Source: Alphaproteobacteria bacterium (GTDB lineage: Bacteria; Pseudomonadota; Alphaproteobacteria; Reyranellales; Reyranellaceae). Taken from it: a stretch of 32,416 nt of DNA. The notes below the pieces were generated by a model that saw only the letters and a program-made list of their open reading frames with translations, did no database searches and was not told where the DNA came from. The stretch lies in the NCBI GenBank assembly GCA_019239835.1, contig JAFAZJ010000130.1, forward strand, positions 1 through 32,416, read 5' to 3'. Shown one piece after another: positions 30,802 to 32,416 of this stretch (the stretch's first letter is position 1; the number at the start of each line of letters is the position of its first letter). The position numbers were made by a program, and so were the translations under genes.

Positions 30802-32034
30802 TCAAGTTGAGGCGATCGGCTCGCCGCCCATCACCATCGCTGCAAACTGTGCGGGTGTGCGCGCTGCGATGAATCGTTGAGCGCCAGCAGGATCGAACAG
30901 CGCCTGCGCGCCGCCTTCGACGATGCGTTCGATGGCGAAAGCAAGGCAACCGGGATCCGACGAGTCCGTGGCAAGACCAAGGCCGTAGTCGCGCGTGAGG
31001 CGTCCGAGCAGGCCGAAATCCTGAGTCAGCACGGGACGACCCGCACGCGCCGCCCACAGCAGCACGCCGCTCGAGCCGACAAAGCGCTGATAGGGCGCCA
31101 GCACGACGCTGCTCCTGTCGATCAGTGAATCGATCTCGGCGCTGTCGAGGCGACGATCGGCGATCTGGAGCCACAGCTCGGGCCGGGTTTGCGCGAGCAG
31201 GTGGCGACGCGTTTGCAGCTCGGCGCGGATCTCGGGATCGACGCGGCCGGCGAGCATCACGGCGACGCGAGCGGCCGTCTGCGGGCGCAGCCTGCGCAGC
31301 GCCTCGAGCAACTCGACCGGGCCCTTGCGTCGCGTGAGATAGCCGAACAGCAGCAGGCCAACCCGTCCCCCGGTCGCATAGCCGGCGAAGCGATCGACCG
31401 TGCCGGCGGGGTCACTGACCGCGTGTACCGGATCGGGCAGGACCCGTACCTTCTCGCCGCGACCGTAGTGCGACATGGCATAGCCGGGAAAATACGGATC
31501 GAGCGACAGCACCTGATGCAGCGCCGGGTTGCGCAGCATCAGCCGGTAAAGCAGCGCCTTGCGCAGGTCACGCAGCCACTCGCCACGGGTGGGATTGTAC
31601 GATCCCAGCACGCCGTAATGGACGGACGGGCGGAACAGGATGCCCGACATCCGCGCGCGGCCCACGCCCAGGCCGAAAGCCAAGGGCAGCGACAGATGAT
31701 CGATCGACAGGAAGAAGCCGGTGTGCGCGCCACTGCGCTTCAGATAGCGGCGCATGACCCACCAGCGCGCGAAGCCGGAGACGGCGAGCTTGCGATGCGT
31801 GCACATCCGGTGCTCGGCGGGAGAAAGCGGCGACAGCACGATCCGGCGGTGTGCGCCGTTGACCAGAGCGGGCCGCAGCGCATCGCAGAGCGCCGTCGGT
31901 CCGACGATCTCCATGCGATGGCGGTCGCCGGCCGACACGAAGTCGATCAGATAGCGCAGCCACTCCTGGGCGTGCCCCTCGGCATCGGGCTCCAGGACGA
32001 GGATCTTCTCCTCATGCGCCAGCTGCGAGAGCAT
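30802..32034 (-). CDS. Glycosyltransferase (GT-B, group 1)
   Basis: This 410-residue protein begins with 'MLSQLAHEEKILVLEPDAEG' and has a donor domain with 'GRVGLLLFGYLTRRKGPVEL', 'VVLAPYQRFVGSSGVLLWAA' and 'RAGRPVLTQDFGLLGRLTRD', as in GT4 proteins that add sugars to a lipid-linked chain. The sugar is unknown. It follows the kinase gene by 56 bp, with a hairpin in that gap, and the phosphoglycosyltransferase gene lies 84 bp downstream when that gene's start is taken at 30717. No clear Shine-Dalgarno precedes the ATG at 32034, so the start is not certain. Confidence 0.88.
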   Translation of the reverse strand: MLSQLAHEEKILVLEPDAEGHAQEWLRYLIDFVSAGDRHRMEIVGPTALCDALRPALVNGAHRRIVLSPLSPAEHRMCTHRKLAVSGFARWWVMRRYLKRSGAHTGFFLSIDHLSLPLAFGLGVGRARMSGILFRPSVHYGVLGSYNPTRGEWLRDLRKALLYRLMLRNPALHQVLSLDPYFPGYAMSHYGRGEKVRVLPDPVHAVSDPAGTVDRFAGYATGGRVGLLLFGYLTRRKGPVELLEALRRLRPQTAARVAVMLAGRVDPEIRAELQTRRHLLAQTRPELWLQIADRRLDSAEIDSLIDRSSVVLAPYQRFVGSSGVLLWAARAGRPVLTQDFGLLGRLTRDYGLGLATDSSDPGCLAFAIERIVEGGAQALFDPAGAQRFIAARTPAQFAAMVMGGEPIAST

Positions 32035-32042
32035 CGAGGCAA

Positions 32043-32077
32043 CTCACGAAACGACGGTGCCGGTCGTGACGCGTGAG
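32043..32077 (-). other. Hairpin between the BY-kinase and glycosyltransferase genes
   Basis: CTCACG (32043-32048) pairs with CGTGAG (32072-32077), and ACGAC (32051-32055) with GTCGT (32063-32067), an 11-bp hairpin with an internal loop. It lies in the 56-bp gap and ends 9 nt before the glycosyltransferase ATG. It might attenuate read-through from the kinase gene; no U-run is present. Confidence 0.4.
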
Positions 32078-32090
32078 ACCACGCTGGCCC

Positions 32091-32416
32091 TCACGCGATC
32101 CTCGCCATGGTGGTCGTCCGCGGATAGTCGTAGATCGGCGTGCCGTAGGCGTATTGGCTGTACTGCTTGGCGACCACCCGCGACAGCACGACGCCGGCGA
32201 TATCGCCCTGTGCTTCGAGGATCTGCTTGATCGCCTCGAGCACCGCCTCGCGCCGCGTATGACCCCAGCGCACGACGAACACCACCTTGCTCACCAGCCG
32301 TGACAGCGCCAACACCTCGGCCCCGACGAGGACCGGCGGCGTGTCGAGGATGATCGAGTCGTATTCAGGCTCGAGCGCGGCCAGCAGATGGCGCATGCGC
32401 TCGGAGGTGATCAGAT
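32091..32416 (-). CDS. Tyrosine autokinase (BY-kinase), C-terminal end, partial
   Basis: Only the last 108 or so residues lie in the window; the reading frame stays open to the window edge ('LITSERMRHLLAALEPEYDS' and on). The segment has the Walker B motif of BY-kinases, 'YDSIILDTPPVL', and 'VVFVVRWGHTRREAV', ending in a tyrosine cluster 'KQYSQYAYGTPIYDY' with five tyrosines, the autophosphorylation tail. Such kinases, usually fused to a Wzz-like chain-length domain or paired with it, control polymer length and export. The ATG at 32396 is internal, not a start. Position at the head of the leftward gene group fits a control role for this polysaccharide locus. Confidence 0.9.
   Translation of the reverse strand, partial: LITSERMRHLLAALEPEYDSIILDTPPVLVGAEVLALSRLVSKVVFVVRWGHTRREAVLEAIKQILEAQGDIAGVVLSRVVAKQYSQYAYGTPIYDYPRTTTMARIA

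Noticed and set aside
30798-30809. GTGATCAAGTTG as another copy of the dyad arm at 23250
   Set aside because: Only the short 8-mer GTGATCAA matches and no mirrored arm follows; TGATCA is common by chance.

Overview
The window is GC-rich, densely coded chromosomal DNA with few gaps, many 4-bp ATGA gene overlaps and short intergenic spaces. The gene content points to a free-living alphaproteobacterium of Rhizobiales/Rhodospirillales type: an initiator tRNA with A-U at pair 29:41, Bug-family solute-binding protein, LLM monooxygenase, YcsF/PxpA, class II branched-chain aminotransferase, and an ECF sigma/ZAS anti-sigma pair. This placement is inference. I see no insertion sequence, prophage, CRISPR array or rRNA.

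Left part (1-9.4 kb): an initiator tRNA with its terminator is followed by small metabolic units. These are divergent SnoaL-like and VOC genes, then a leftward group (NmrA-like reductase, epoxide hydrolase, 2-hydroxyacid dehydrogenase) facing a TetR gene across two matching 16-bp palindromes. Next come an amidohydrolase, an MmyB-type regulator with an AT-rich palindrome upstream, and leuC-leuD.

Middle (9.4-21.1 kb, mostly leftward): a three-gene ABC-2 exporter; a Qnr-like pentapeptide repeat protein translationally coupled to a FAD oxidoreductase; a conserved-looking protein of unknown function; ilvE with interlocked inverted repeats in front of it; an LLM monooxygenase; a Bug-type binding protein; pxpA without pxpB/C; and an anti-sigma/ECF sigma pair. 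The sigma gene diverges from a secreted, degenerate cupredoxin gene. The shared 97-bp gap carries back-to-back GGGAATA-N16-AGTC elements on both strands, which look like a divergent autoregulated ECF promoter.

Right part (21.2-32.4 kb): an exopolysaccharide locus. It has an FkbM methyltransferase whose Shine-Dalgarno lies in a long hairpin, four glycosyltransferases, gmd and fcl (GDP-mannose to GDP-L-fucose), a Wzx-type flippase, a WcaJ-type initiating phosphoglycosyltransferase, and the C-terminal end of a BY-kinase with a tyrosine-rich tail that runs off the window. Together they suggest a fucose-containing, undecaprenyl-linked, Wzx-dependent exported polysaccharide.

I did not find a wholly new multi-gene system. 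The best candidates for new biology are the divergent ECF promoter with a near-leaderless sigma mRNA and a copper-ligand-less cupredoxin, the fkbM leader hairpin, the Qnr-like protein, and the 52-bp dyad between two glycosyltransferase genes.
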